Positions 1-9,517 of a stretch of 64,000 nt of DNA are shown one piece after another. Both the position numbers and the translations under genes were made by a program. The DNA comes from Mucilaginibacter sp. MD40 (GTDB taxonomy: Bacteria; Bacteroidota; Bacteroidia; Sphingobacteriales; Sphingobacteriaceae), in the NCBI RefSeq assembly GCF_002288635.1, contig NZ_NRSW01000001.1:1010071-1074070 (forward strand). Reading direction: 5' to 3'. The notes under the pieces were generated by a model. That model did no database searches and was not told the origin of the DNA. It was given only the letters and a program-made list of their open reading frames with translations. Every line of letters begins with the position of its first letter. The first letter of the stretch is position 1.

Positions 1-40
1 GAGATACGGGGCGCTTTGTTGTTGCTGTTGTAATTGATGG

Positions 41-967
41 TTATTTCAGCGTAATGCTGGTTTTGCCCATCGTATAACCGTCGGCATATAAAATAATAGT
101 ATAAGTGCCTTTTTGGAAGGGTAGTGGGTTAACCCAGTCAATAGTATACAAGCTACCATCATCGCGATAGTCAATGGCAGTCTTATAAGTGTATTGCAAA
201 TCCTGACTATCGGCATTAAAAGTGCCTGAATCCGTTTGTGTGATGAGGTTACCTGTTGGGTCTATCACACGTACATAAACATCGTGAAGGGCTTTTTCAG
301 CAACAGCATTGGTCGCAACGGTGAAGTTTATTTTAAGTTTGGTAGCCTGCTTAGCTTTGGTAACGTCGCTTTCTTTACCACTGTTCTTCACTTTATAAGC
401 TACTACTTCAGCAGTGGCTACCTTTATGGCTGATGCTACTTTTACTTTGTTATCCAGCTCCTGGTTTTTTTGTTCGAGCGCAGTAGCTTTCTGGCTAACG
501 GTGGCCAGGTTGTTTTTCAAGGTATCGCGCTCGGTGGCTAAGGTGTTGTTTTGTTTTTTTAACTCCTCAATATCGGCAGTATACTTGGTTACAAAATAAC
601 GTAGCTGTTTAATATCTTCCTGGGCTTTGTTTAGTTCGGCTTTTGTCAGTTTTCCCTTAGCGAGTTCGCTGCGTAATACCCTAATCTTTAGCTGCAGCGA
701 ATCGTTTTTAGCCTGCATGGCTGCTGTCATTTTAGAACGACCAGCGTTTACCTGCTCAATTTGCGCCTCCAGGCTATCCAATTCAGTTTGTAGTCGTGTT
801 CTCTCGTCATTTTGGTAAACGATCTTAATATCCGACTTGTTTTTTTGCATGTATAGGTAAACATCCGTACCTAAAAGTGCCACCACAACAGCTATCAAAA
901 AATAAATAACGTTGGAGTTCTTCTTGGCAGATTGCCCCTGTTGGTTATTCTCTGGTTGGTTTTCCAT
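41..967 (-). CDS. Membrane-anchored coiled-coil protein, function unknown
   Basis: The product is 308 residues. A short polar N-terminus rich in Asn and Gln is followed by one hydrophobic segment at about residues 20-40, so it is probably anchored in the inner membrane with the bulk in the periplasm. Residues 45-175 are rich in Glu, Lys, Leu and Gln in heptad-like order and should form a long coiled coil. The last 120 residues look like a beta-rich globular domain (alternating hydrophobics, motifs such as DWVNPLPF). I do not recognise a named family. The ATG choice is natural because it precedes the polar tail and membrane segment. The gene is divergent from the glycoside hydrolase at 1217 and no clear promoter box was found. 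The 40 bases beyond its stop hold no readable gene. Confidence 0.75.
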   Translation of the reverse strand: MENQPENNQQGQSAKKNSNVIYFLIAVVVALLGTDVYLYMQKNKSDIKIVYQNDERTRLQTELDSLEAQIEQVNAGRSKMTAAMQAKNDSLQLKIRVLRSELAKGKLTKAELNKAQEDIKQLRYFVTKYTADIEELKKQNNTLATERDTLKNNLATVSQKATALEQKNQELDNKVKVASAIKVATAEVVAYKVKNSGKESDVTKAKQATKLKINFTVATNAVAEKALHDVYVRVIDPTGNLITQTDSGTFNADSQDLQYTYKTAIDYRDDGSLYTIDWVNPLPFQKGTYTIILYADGYTMGKTSITLK

Positions 968-1185
968 AGTAATAGTTAAAGATTGATACAGCCTCTCCCG
1001 GCAATGCCAGCGAGACTATGGGCTTCAATAATATTAATAAATGCCGGTAAAAACTAAATAAACCTAAGTTTTACACGCCTTGTTTGCGTTTTACAGCACA
1101 CAGGCTAAAATAAGTACAATATGATTAAAACACAAAACAGGCGTATTTATTATACCAATACTAAAACTGCTTAATGATGAGTTTA

Positions 1186-1193
1186 TATCTTTG
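1186..1193 (+). promoter_or_regulatory. -7 promoter box (TATCTTTG) for the GHL10 gene
   Basis: TATCTTTG is an exact match to the Bacteroidota -7 consensus TAnnTTTG and lies 23 bases before the ATG at 1217. The -33 position shows no good TTTG, so this is a half-site call. Confidence 0.5.
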
Positions 1194-1216
1194 GGCACCA
1201 AATAAAACAACGCTTA

Positions 1217-2785
1217 ATGCATTTATATAAATATATCCTGTCTGCTTTTCTTTGCGCGTTTCTTTACTCTTCTTTATCTGCACACCCTACAGCTGCACGT
1301 GATACTTCTACTCAAATATTGCTTGATACTATAAAGCAGCCAAAAAGGGAGTTCAGAGGTGTATGGATAGCTACGGTTGTAAATCTGGACTGGCCAACCA
1401 ATGCGAGGGCAGGTGCAGAGGCGCAAAAGCGTGAGCTTGCCAGCGAAATGAATACTTTACAGCAAACCGGTATAAACGCGATAATGTTTCAGGTGCGGCC
1501 TGCTGCAGATGCATTTTATGCCCACAGCCGAGAGCCCTGGTCAAAATATCTTACAGGCAGGCAGGGGCAAAGCCCGGGCTATGATCCGCTGGACTTTGCG
1601 ATAACAGAAGCGCACAAGCGCGGAATGGAACTGCATGCGTGGTTTAATCCGTACAGGGCAACGTTTGATGGCCGCTTTGCTATGCTTGCGCCAGAACACA
1701 TTACCAGAGTTAAGCCCGAATGGTTTTTTATTTATGACGGAATAAAATTATTTAACCCCGGCATCCCTGAGGTTCGCGAATATATAGTACAAGTGGTGCT
1801 TGATGTGGTAAAGAACTATGATGTTGACGGGATACACATGGATGATTATTTTTATCCGTATCCGGTGCGTGGACAGGTGATCAATGATGTAGCCACGTTT
1901 GCACAGTATGGTGAAGGGTTTGATAACATACGCGACTGGCGCCGCAACAATGTAGATCAGCTTATACATATGCTGGCCGATAGCATACATAAATATAAGC
2001 CTCATATGAAATTTGGTATAAGCCCGTTCGGGATATGGGCCAACAAAAGCCAGCACCCTGATGGTTCGGCCACAAGCGGCGGATCTTCTTATGTTGAGAA
2101 CTTTGCTGATACCCGCAAGTGGATGCAGGAGGGTTGGATAGACTATATCAATCCGCAGATATACTGGCAAATAGGTAACCGTTCGGCGGCTTTTGATGTT
2201 CTGCTGAATTGGTGGAGTAATAATACTTTTAACCGGCATTTATATGTTGGACAAGCGCCTTACAGGTTTTATGAGGCGCGTAGCCCCGCATTTAAAAACC
2301 CATCGGAAATTCCCAATCAATTAAGAATGATACGTGCTAACCCGAGAGCGCAGGGTAGTGTTTATTTTAGGGCGCAATCAATTATTGGCAATGCTAACCA
2401 TATTGCCGATTCGCTCAGGCAGGATTTTTACAGGCATCCGGCCCTTCCGCCGGAGATGCTCTGGCTCGACTCTGTACCGCCTAATCCGGTACAAAATTTT
2501 ACGGCGAGGCCGGAGAACAAGGGTATTATGTTAAAATGGGCAGCACCGTTACCCGCGAGTGATAATGAGCCTGTTTATGGCTATGTGATTTATCGTTTTC
2601 AGGGAAACGAAAAGTTTGATCTTGCTGACCCTAAAAATATTCTGCACATACAATACGATACAGAGGCTGCGTATTTTGACACTAATGTAAGGCCTGGTGC
2701 AACTTACTTTTATGTGGTTACCGCTCTTGATAGATTAAAGAACGAAAGTGAACGGTCGCCAACTATAGCCGTTACTCTCCCGTGA
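1217..2785 (+). CDS. GHL10-family glycoside hydrolase (DUF187) with C-terminal FN3 domain
   Basis: This 522-residue protein begins with a signal peptide (about residues 1-22) and is exported. The N-terminal signature REFRGVWIATVVNLDWP at about 44-60 and the later DGIHMDDYFYPY are typical of the GHL10 (DUF187) TIM-barrel family, seen in lipoprotein YddW-like hydrolases. The final 95 residues (from about 425) have the P-x-x-V-x-x-F and Y-F-Y-V-V-T pattern of a fibronectin type III domain. Family members are thought to act on peptidoglycan or other envelope glycans; the substrate here is not known. The gene stands alone, with a -7 box at 1186 and a shared terminator at 2803. Confidence 0.88.
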   Translation: MHLYKYILSAFLCAFLYSSLSAHPTAARDTSTQILLDTIKQPKREFRGVWIATVVNLDWPTNARAGAEAQKRELASEMNTLQQTGINAIMFQVRPAADAFYAHSREPWSKYLTGRQGQSPGYDPLDFAITEAHKRGMELHAWFNPYRATFDGRFAMLAPEHITRVKPEWFFIYDGIKLFNPGIPEVREYIVQVVLDVVKNYDVDGIHMDDYFYPYPVRGQVINDVATFAQYGEGFDNIRDWRRNNVDQLIHMLADSIHKYKPHMKFGISPFGIWANKSQHPDGSATSGGSSYVENFADTRKWMQEGWIDYINPQIYWQIGNRSAAFDVLLNWWSNNTFNRHLYVGQAPYRFYEARSPAFKNPSEIPNQLRMIRANPRAQGSVYFRAQSIIGNANHIADSLRQDFYRHPALPPEMLWLDSVPPNPVQNFTARPENKGIMLKWAAPLPASDNEPVYGYVIYRFQGNEKFDLADPKNILHIQYDTEAAYFDTNVRPGATYFYVVTALDRLKNESERSPTIAVTLP

Positions 2786-2802
2786 TCCAGGATAGTAATC
2801 AC

Positions 2803-2839
2803 AAAAAAAACCTTCGCGCTTTAGAGCGGAGGTTTTTTT
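2803..2839. terminator. Bidirectional terminator between convergent genes
   Basis: An A-rich run and CCTTCGCGCT pair, with a small bulge, with AGCGGAGG and a run of seven T. A/T tracts on both sides allow termination of the + gene ending at 2785 and the - gene ending at 2859. Confidence 0.8.
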
Positions 2840-2858
2840 ATTTTAAAGCCTGTATATA

Positions 2859-4985
2859 TTAACGGGAAGCTGTCTTATTACCAAGTGTAATGTAATCTGT
2901 CAGAACCTGGCCCGCTTCTTTTTGTAAAAAGTCAAGGTCTTCTTTCTTTGGTTTGGCTTCGCCTTTCTTAAGAGGGCGCAGGCCTAAGGCTACTCGCCTT
3001 AGGTTGTTTCGTTCAAAAGCTTTCTGCTCATCGGCGTCTCTTTCTTTTTTGAGCTCAGCCTCATTCAAAGTAATCGTCTTAACAGTGTCCTGCTTTCTGG
3101 CATCTTGTATATCCTCTAACAGGTATTTATAGCTAAGGCTGCTGTTCATTCTCTCATCGTGCAATTTACGCAGTTGCGGAATAACGGTTGAGAAATTGCC
3201 CACAACAGAAAAGTCTGTTTTAGGGATTATATCAAACGGCATAGCCGAAGGCTCTGTATCTTCTCCATACTTATCCAATGGAATAATGGATGGGAACTGA
3301 ACATCCGGAATTACACCTTTATGCTGTGTTGAATTACCGCTGATGCGATAAAACTTAGCTATGGTAAGATTAAGCTGGCCAAATTTGTTCTGGCTGCCCG
3401 TTGCTACTGCTTTAGGCTTCCCTACCATTGCCATAAGCTTATCTTTCAACGTTGGTGATATGATCTTATCCAGGTCAATAGCGTTTTGAACAGACCCCTT
3501 TCCGTAGGTTTGGGTGCCGATGATAAGGCCGCGGCCATAATCCTGTATAGCGCCGGAGAAGATCTCTGAAGCTGACGCGCTGAATCTATCCACCAATACA
3601 GCAAATGGGCCTGAATAAGCAATGCCGTCATCCTCATCCTTGTCAACTTCTATCTGGTTGCGGGCATCACGAACCTGTACCACCGGGCCGTTTTTTATGA
3701 ACAGGCCGGTAAGTTCAATAGCTTCCATTAACGAGCCGCCACCATTTTGGCGAAGGTCCATAATAACGCCATCAACATTTTCGCGTTTAAGGCTATCCAA
3801 AATAAGCTTAACATCGCGTGTTGTGCTTTTATAGTTAGGGTTGCCGGCTTTGTAATCGGCAAAGTCCAGGTAAAATGCAGGTACCGAGATAATACCTATC
3901 TTAATGGTTTTACCATTGCTGTTATACGTTCTGATATCTTTTTTTGCAGAAACATCCTTTAAGATGATTTTTTCGCGTACCAGCTCTATGATTCTTGGTT
4001 TTGATGTGGCTGCTGCTCCCTTTGCCAGCAATTGAAGCCTTACAGTAGTTCCTTTAGGGCCGCGTATTAAAGCTATAGCGTTATCAATGCGCCAGCCAAC
4101 AATATCCTGCCACTCGCCGTTCTTTCCCTGCGCCACAGCAACTATCCGGTCCTCGGCATTTACCAGTTTACTCTTATCAGCCGGGCCGCCAGGAGTTACG
4201 CTCTTAATGGTTACATATTCGTTTTCAGTCATTAGCGACGCGCCAATTCCCTCAAGAGAACGCGACATGTCAATATTGAAATTAGCCGCGTTTGACGGAT
4301 TGAAATAGTTGGTGTGCGGATCAATAGCTTCGGTAAATGAATCCATAAAAACCTGGAAAACATCCTGGCTCGACAATTTATTGGCCTGGGAAAGTACGCT
4401 GGTGTAGCGTTTCTTTAGCGTAACCTTATTGGCCGCATCGTCCTTACCGGTAAGCTTAAGGTTAAGCAGGTCATATTTGACGCGTTTTGACCAAATATCA
4501 TGCAACTCGGCATCAGACTTGGCCCATGGTAAGCTGTCGCGGTCAAAAGTGAACATTTCATTTTTAGTGTAGTCGAAATTTTTGGAAAGTTCCGCTACAG
4601 AAAAGTTTACATATTCGGTATATCGTTTTTGAAAAACGTTAAAGATGTAAAATACATCATTCAGGTTTCCTGATTTTATATCGTCATCCAATACATTTCT
4701 GTACTGTTCAAAGTCTTTAATATCTCCTGCTGTTAGATAATTGTGGTTTTCGTCAAGTTTTTTTATGTACCTGTCAAAAATGATGCTCGATATCGAATCG
4801 TTAAGCGGCACTTTTTTATAGTTATAATCCGTAATCAGCTTGGCGACATAAGTAAGTACTACGCTTTGTTGTTCTTCTGGCTTTATATCATTGGGGCCAG
4901 CTTTTTTATAAGCTGGTCTTGAGGGTGACGCGTTGCAGGCAAGCGCGGCCGCTAAAACCAGCATTAAATATAATTTCTTAAACAT
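2859..4985 (-). CDS. prc: Carboxy-terminal processing (tail-specific) protease, S41A family
   Basis: The product is about 708 residues in the periplasmic Prc/Tsp family, which degrades or trims proteins from their C-termini. I start it at the ATG at 4985, which gives a clean lipoprotein signal (LVLAAALAC). An open frame continues upstream to a TTG at 5027 but adds only a non-signal-like extension. Visible are the N-terminal Tsp domain, a PDZ domain (GIGASLMTENEYVTIKSV then PGGPADKSKL) and the S41 core. The catalytic Ser lies in FSASASEIFSGA (about residue 468) and the Lys in TYGKGSVQ about 25 residues on. The C-terminal 130 residues, Lys- and Glu-rich, match the DUF3340-like tail of long Prc proteins. 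Monocistronic; it converges on the GHL10 gene. Confidence 0.93.
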   Translation of the reverse strand: MFKKLYLMLVLAAALACNASPSRPAYKKAGPNDIKPEEQQSVVLTYVAKLITDYNYKKVPLNDSISSIIFDRYIKKLDENHNYLTAGDIKDFEQYRNVLDDDIKSGNLNDVFYIFNVFQKRYTEYVNFSVAELSKNFDYTKNEMFTFDRDSLPWAKSDAELHDIWSKRVKYDLLNLKLTGKDDAANKVTLKKRYTSVLSQANKLSSQDVFQVFMDSFTEAIDPHTNYFNPSNAANFNIDMSRSLEGIGASLMTENEYVTIKSVTPGGPADKSKLVNAEDRIVAVAQGKNGEWQDIVGWRIDNAIALIRGPKGTTVRLQLLAKGAAATSKPRIIELVREKIILKDVSAKKDIRTYNSNGKTIKIGIISVPAFYLDFADYKAGNPNYKSTTRDVKLILDSLKRENVDGVIMDLRQNGGGSLMEAIELTGLFIKNGPVVQVRDARNQIEVDKDEDDGIAYSGPFAVLVDRFSASASEIFSGAIQDYGRGLIIGTQTYGKGSVQNAIDLDKIISPTLKDKLMAMVGKPKAVATGSQNKFGQLNLTIAKFYRISGNSTQHKGVIPDVQFPSIIPLDKYGEDTEPSAMPFDIIPKTDFSVVGNFSTVIPQLRKLHDERMNSSLSYKYLLEDIQDARKQDTVKTITLNEAELKKERDADEQKAFERNNLRRVALGLRPLKKGEAKPKKEDLDFLQKEAGQVLTDYITLGNKTASR

Positions 4986-5171
4986 ATCTTTAACAGTATT
5001 TATACCCGGAACTTGTTGAAACATCAATACTTGTGCCTTTTACTTTTACATACAAAAAAAGACAGCAATAAAGCCGTCCCCTAAATGTATTGAATAAACA
5101 ATATTACAATAATGTTTGGTTTGTTTTAAAGTAGGATGCCTGTTTTACGCAAAAGTTACAATAACAGGCTT

Positions 5172-5798
5172 TTATTTTGATTTTGCGGTAACTTCTGCAG
5201 CATCAGCGTAGCGCAATTCTGATTTAGGAAGCCAGTTTTTATTAGTTTGCAGAAACTTCATTTTTTCTTCAATAAATTTTATGTCCTGAGGGCGGCCGTT
5301 GGCGCGTGCCAGTTCACGGGCTTCGATAAGGTCCTGCTGCGCTTGGGTCATGTCTCCAAGGTCGGCTTTAACCATTGCCAGGTTAACCAGGTTGCTGATG
5401 GTGTGCTGATGATCGTTCTGTTGCCTTGATATGAGATTGCTTTGCAGGTAATACCATTTTGCTTCGGACAGGCGATTCTCTTTTACATAGATCTGTGCTA
5501 ATTCACTAAAACGGTAGCTGGCAGGCCCATATTCACGGAAACGCATACTGTGCTGCGCGGCACGCATTACAATACGCTCGTTTACCTCTAACTGGTACTG
5601 GCTTTGTATGTAGGGAAGGTGGTCTATACAATCAATATTAACCGTATTGCTTGTGGCTTTCATCCTGGCCAGGCTGTTGTCTTTTACGCGCGAAATCATT
5701 GGGTACCGTGCATGCTTTTTAAAATCAAGGCGCCACCATTGTGCAGATGCAGTAAGGCTGTAAGCGCAAAGCATAACTAATACTAAAAAATATCTCAT
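5172..5798 (-). CDS. Secreted TPR-like protein
   Basis: A 208-residue protein with a signal peptide of about 20 residues ending in ASAQ. The rest is helical, with repeated Ala/Leu/Tyr spacing (for example YRFSELAQIYVKENRLSEA, then LVNLAMVKADLGDMTQAQ) that fits two or three tetratricopeptide repeats. Such proteins usually act as periplasmic protein-binding scaffolds; no partner can be named. It has a good promoter at 5841-5872 and a leader of about 40 bases. It lies upstream of prc on the same strand but 190 bases away, so it is probably a separate transcript. Confidence 0.78.
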   Translation of the reverse strand: MRYFLVLVMLCAYSLTASAQWWRLDFKKHARYPMISRVKDNSLARMKATSNTVNIDCIDHLPYIQSQYQLEVNERIVMRAAQHSMRFREYGPASYRFSELAQIYVKENRLSEAKWYYLQSNLISRQQNDHQHTISNLVNLAMVKADLGDMTQAQQDLIEARELARANGRPQDIKFIEEKMKFLQTNKNWLPKSELRYADAAEVTAKSK

Positions 5799-5840
5799 TT
5801 AAATTTAGCGGAGGGTGGTAAATAAATTTTAACCGTTATA

Positions 5841-5872
5841 CAAACTTATAAATTAGTTTTCTGATATACAAT
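5841..5872 (-). promoter_or_regulatory. Promoter for the TPR-like gene
   Basis: Read on the minus strand, TAAGTTTG at 5848-5841 matches TAnnTTTG exactly, and ATTG at 5872-5869 supplies the -33 TTG with a 20-base spacer. The start codon is at 5798. Confidence 0.65.
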
Positions 5873-6017
5873 AGCTTAATGCAATAACGCAGAACCTTTT
5901 ATTTAAATACTATCCTATTATCCCAAGGGTGCTGTAGAAAATTACTGCCTTGTGTTTAATTTAAAGTTTCAAATGTTTCAAACGCAGGTTTTTAGGTATT
6001 ATTATAATAAAAACCAG

Positions 6018-6644
6018 TTACTTTTTGCGCACGCTGAGATAAAAATGCCATAACAGCATACTGGCAATGGTTCGGTACGGTTTCCAATCATCTGCTATTA
6101 ATAATAGCTGCTCTCGAGGCGTATCTTTAGATAAGGTCTTTAGGTTTTTAATGGCATTTACAATCGCCAGATCGCCTAAAGGCAAAATATCTGTGTGGTG
6201 CAGCACGAACATGAGGTAAACGTCAACAGTCCAGTTCCCTATTCCTTTTAGGGCGGTTAGTTGAGCGCGTATATCCTCGTCATTCATTTCTTCAAAGGCA
6301 TTGAGGTTAATCGTTCCGGCTAATATGGCTTCTGCCAGGTACCTGATGTAGGTCGTTTTTTGTCTGCTGCAATAGCACTCGCGCATTTCGGCATCTGTTA
6401 GCAATAAAATCCGGGCAGGGGTAACCTCGCCAAGCCGGTCGCGCAGTTTATTTAGTGCCGATAATGCCGAAGCCAGCGATACCTGCTGTTCCAGAATAAT
6501 ATGTACAAGGCTTTCAAATGTATTGGGCCTGCTCCAATAGGGCGGGTATCCGTAAAGATGAATAATGTTTGCCAAGTCGGCATCCCGCAGGGCCAACTCG
6601 TCACATAGCTGGTGGTAATTATTTGTATTAAACTGTTGTGGCAT
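6018..6644 (-). CDS. DNA-3-methyladenine glycosylase (AlkA/HhH-GPD family)
   Basis: A 208-residue base-excision repair glycosylase that removes alkylated purines. The helix-hairpin-helix is visible as LTALKGIGNWTVDVYLM. The catalytic Asp follows in ILPLGDLAI, matching the AlkA pattern GIG-W-T ... LP-GDL. The protein is shorter than E. coli AlkA because the N-terminal beta domain is missing, as in the AlkA-like proteins of many bacteria. No Fe-S cysteines are present, which argues against MutY or endonuclease III. It is divergent from rarA with 64 bases between the start codons, so the two genome-maintenance genes may share control. Confidence 0.9.
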   Translation of the reverse strand: MPQQFNTNNYHQLCDELALRDADLANIIHLYGYPPYWSRPNTFESLVHIILEQQVSLASALSALNKLRDRLGEVTPARILLLTDAEMRECYCSRQKTTYIRYLAEAILAGTINLNAFEEMNDEDIRAQLTALKGIGNWTVDVYLMFVLHHTDILPLGDLAIVNAIKNLKTLSKDTPREQLLLIADDWKPYRTIASMLLWHFYLSVRKK

Positions 6645-6708
6645 TTCTGTTGTTGTAATATTACTAAGTTTTTTAGGATTTAGTGTTTCAATTGCTGAAT
6701 TTTACCAT

Positions 6709-7989
6709 ATGAATAATTTGCCGCCCTTAGCCGAACGCATGCGCCCTGCCTCACTGGATGATTATGCAGGCCAGAAACACCTTGTAGGTAAAGGGGCAGT
6801 TTTGCGCAAAGCGATAGAAAGCGGAGCTTTGCCGTCCATGATATTTTGGGGGCCTCCGGGCGTCGGGAAAACTACACTGGCCTATATTATTTCCCAATCG
6901 CTTTTCAGGCCGTTTTTTTCACTTAGCGCCATCAACTCGGGTGTAAAAGATGTGCGGGAGGTAATTGAAAAGGCTACATTACTTAAAGAGCAAGGTGATG
7001 TGTTGCCGGTATTGTTTATTGATGAGATCCATCGTTTCTCCAAATCACAACAGGATTCGCTCCTTGGTGCGGTTGAGCGTGGGATTGTAACACTGATAGG
7101 TGCTACTACAGAAAACCCATCATTTGAGGTGATCTCCGCTTTGTTATCACGATGCCAGGTTTACATCCTGAAACCACTTGAGGAGCAAGACCTGCTCGAC
7201 CTGCTCAACAAGGCAATGAAAGAGGATATTGTACTGCGTAAAAGGGATATTATCATAAAAGAGCATGAAGCACTTTTACGATTAAGCGGCGGCGATGCGC
7301 GCAAATTGCTTAATATTTTTGAGTTGTTGGTAAGCGCCATTGATGCTAAAAAAATTGTGCTTACCAATGATGTGGTACTGGAACATGTGCAGCAGAACAT
7401 GGCCTTGTATGATAAGGCTGGTGAGCAGCATTATGATATTATTTCTGCATTTATTAAATCCATGCGGGGGAGCGACCCCAACGGCGCTGTTTATTGGCTG
7501 GCCCGTATGATAGCCGGAGGTGAAGACCCCTTGTTTATTGCCCGCCGCATGCTCATCCTCGCGTCAGAAGATATTGGCAATGCCAACCCTAACGCATTAC
7601 TTCTGGCACAAAGCTGCTTTAATGCCGTGCAGGTAATAGGTATGCCCGAGTCGCAGCTTATACTTTCGCAAACCTGTATCTATCTGGCTACCTCGGCTAA
7701 AAGCAATTCTGCCACTACAGCCATTGGAACGGCTATGTCGCTGGTGCGCGAAAACGGCGACCTCCCGGTGCCTTTGCATTTACGAAATGCGCCAACCAAA
7801 TTGATGAAGAACATAGGCTACGGAAAAAACTACAAATACGCCCACAGCTACGAAGGCAATTTCGCCGAACTCGATTTTCTTCCGGAGCAAATAGCCGGTA
7901 CAAAAATTTATGAGCCGGGTAACAACGCGCGCGAAGCGGAGTCAAAAGAAAGGTTAAAAAAATTGTGGGGCAGCAGGTACAATTATTAG
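6709..7989 (+). CDS. rarA: Replication-associated recombination protein A (AAA+ ATPase)
   Basis: A 426-residue clamp-loader-like ATPase of the RarA/MgsA/WRNIP1 family, which acts at stalled replication forks. Walker A GPPGVGKT is at residues 48-55 and Walker B VLFIDEIHRF at 101-110. Sensor 1 is ATTENPSFEV, and the C-terminal tetramerisation region contains GSDPNGAVYWLARM and RRMLILASEDIG, all hallmarks of the family. The length is as expected. The start is the ATG directly after an A/T-rich 5' region. It is divergent from the alkA-like gene and is followed 48 bases later by the ABC operon. Confidence 0.95.
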   Translation: MNNLPPLAERMRPASLDDYAGQKHLVGKGAVLRKAIESGALPSMIFWGPPGVGKTTLAYIISQSLFRPFFSLSAINSGVKDVREVIEKATLLKEQGDVLPVLFIDEIHRFSKSQQDSLLGAVERGIVTLIGATTENPSFEVISALLSRCQVYILKPLEEQDLLDLLNKAMKEDIVLRKRDIIIKEHEALLRLSGGDARKLLNIFELLVSAIDAKKIVLTNDVVLEHVQQNMALYDKAGEQHYDIISAFIKSMRGSDPNGAVYWLARMIAGGEDPLFIARRMLILASEDIGNANPNALLLAQSCFNAVQVIGMPESQLILSQTCIYLATSAKSNSATTAIGTAMSLVRENGDLPVPLHLRNAPTKLMKNIGYGKNYKYAHSYEGNFAELDFLPEQIAGTKIYEPGNNAREAESKERLKKLWGSRYNY

Positions 7990-8037
7990 TATCTTAAGCA
8001 CCGCAATCTAAACGTACTTTTCTTTACACTCAGCTGA

Positions 8038-9516
8038 ATGATCTTAACCTTTTTCAACCATGAACTGAAAGCCTTTTGGCGTTCAAAAAATACCGGTAAA
8101 AGCATAGCGGTAAAAGTATTTCTTGGCCTCATGATGCTTTACCTGTTGGCCTGTGTATTGTTTTTGAGCTTTGTGCTCGATAAGCTATTGGGCGAGCTGT
8201 TTCCGAAAGATGATCTGGTGGTTGCCTTCTGCGGCATTTTACTGGTATACTTTTTATACGATATGGTAATGCGCCTGCAATTGCAGGAATTGCCAACTTT
8301 AAAAGTACAGCCATACCTGCATTTGCCGGTAAAGCGTAACACCATTATCAGCTATCTGGCCTTAACCGCTCTTTTCTCTTTTTTTAACCTTTGGCCAATT
8401 GTTCTTTTTACCCCTTTTATAGTAAAAATTATACTGCCTGAAAATGGAGCGTCAGTAGCCTCGGCCATATGGCTGTCCATCGTTGGTATTTCCGTATTTA
8501 ATAATTATTTGGCCCTGTACATCAAAAGGAGGGCTAACCTAAATGGCTGGATTTTTCTGGCGGTTGGCGGTTTGCTATCGCTTATTGTGTGTGGCGACTA
8601 TATTTGGCATCTATACTCCATACAAAAAGCCTCCAATCTGGTATTCGGTAATCTGTTAAAGACGCCGGTGTTGGTAATGGTGCCTTTGTTAATGGCAATA
8701 GCCATGTTTTACATCAACTTTTTTTACCTGAAGGATAACTTATACCTGGAAGAGTTAAGCTCTAAAAAGGCAGAAGACCGTAAAAGCAGCACCGAGATAC
8801 CTTTGCTGGGTAGGTTTGGCCATATTGGCGATTTGGTAGCTAACGAGATAAAGCTGATATTAAGAAATAAGCGCCCAAGAAGCGCCCTGGTGATGGGTTT
8901 GTTCTTTTTGTTTTATGGGCTCATCTTTTACACCCAAAAAGTTTATGGCGAAGGCATGAAGGTTTTTGTGGGCATGTTCATGACCGGCTTCTTTATTATC
9001 AGCTATGGGCAGTTTATGTATAGCTGGCAGGCTGCGCATTTTGATGGTATATTGGTAAGTAAAGTTAAGTTCCGCGATTTTTTGCGAGCAAAGTACCTGC
9101 TGTTTGCCATGGTATCTACCGTAGCCTTTGTGTTAACCACACCTTATGCTTATTTTGGCTGGCGTACAGTAATGATACATTTTGTGATGTACCTGTGGAA
9201 CATCGGTATCAATACTACCATAGTGCTTTGGTTTGCCAACTTTAATCAAAAACGTATTGATCTTACAAAGGGAGCTTCCTTTAACTGGGAGGGGGTGGGC
9301 GCCAGTCAGCTCCTGTTATCATTCCCGCTATTAATATGCCCATACCTCATTTATCTGCCATTCAGATACCTGCTGCACAGCAGCGACTGGGGCTTTGGCG
9401 CAATGGCTATTATAGCCGTTGTGGGCATTGCTACACGCGACTTTTGGATAAAACAGCTTGAGAGGGATTTTTACAACAAACGATATAAAATAGCCGAAGG
9501 CTTCAGGAATAAATAA
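8038..9516 (+). CDS. DUF5687 family membrane protein (ABC permease)
   Basis: A 492-residue integral membrane protein with about twelve hydrophobic segments. The composition and the opening (an ILTFFNHELKAFWRSKN-like segment) match the DUF5687 family, which in Bacteroidota is encoded next to a single ABC ATPase. By position it is the membrane-spanning half of an ABC transporter of unknown substrate. Its stop is followed one base later by the ATG of the ATPase gene, so the two are translationally linked. Nothing in the sequence indicates the transported molecule. Confidence 0.85.
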   Translation: MILTFFNHELKAFWRSKNTGKSIAVKVFLGLMMLYLLACVLFLSFVLDKLLGELFPKDDLVVAFCGILLVYFLYDMVMRLQLQELPTLKVQPYLHLPVKRNTIISYLALTALFSFFNLWPIVLFTPFIVKIILPENGASVASAIWLSIVGISVFNNYLALYIKRRANLNGWIFLAVGGLLSLIVCGDYIWHLYSIQKASNLVFGNLLKTPVLVMVPLLMAIAMFYINFFYLKDNLYLEELSSKKAEDRKSSTEIPLLGRFGHIGDLVANEIKLILRNKRPRSALVMGLFFLFYGLIFYTQKVYGEGMKVFVGMFMTGFFIISYGQFMYSWQAAHFDGILVSKVKFRDFLRAKYLLFAMVSTVAFVLTTPYAYFGWRTVMIHFVMYLWNIGINTTIVLWFANFNQKRIDLTKGASFNWEGVGASQLLLSFPLLICPYLIYLPFRYLLHSSDWGFGAMAIIAVVGIATRDFWIKQLERDFYNKRYKIAEGFRNK

Positions 9517-9517
9517 C

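Noticed and set aside
4986-5027. Upstream extension of the S41 protease to a TTG
   Set aside because: Places 14 non-signal residues before a normal lipoprotein signal; the ATG at 4985 gives a standard export start.
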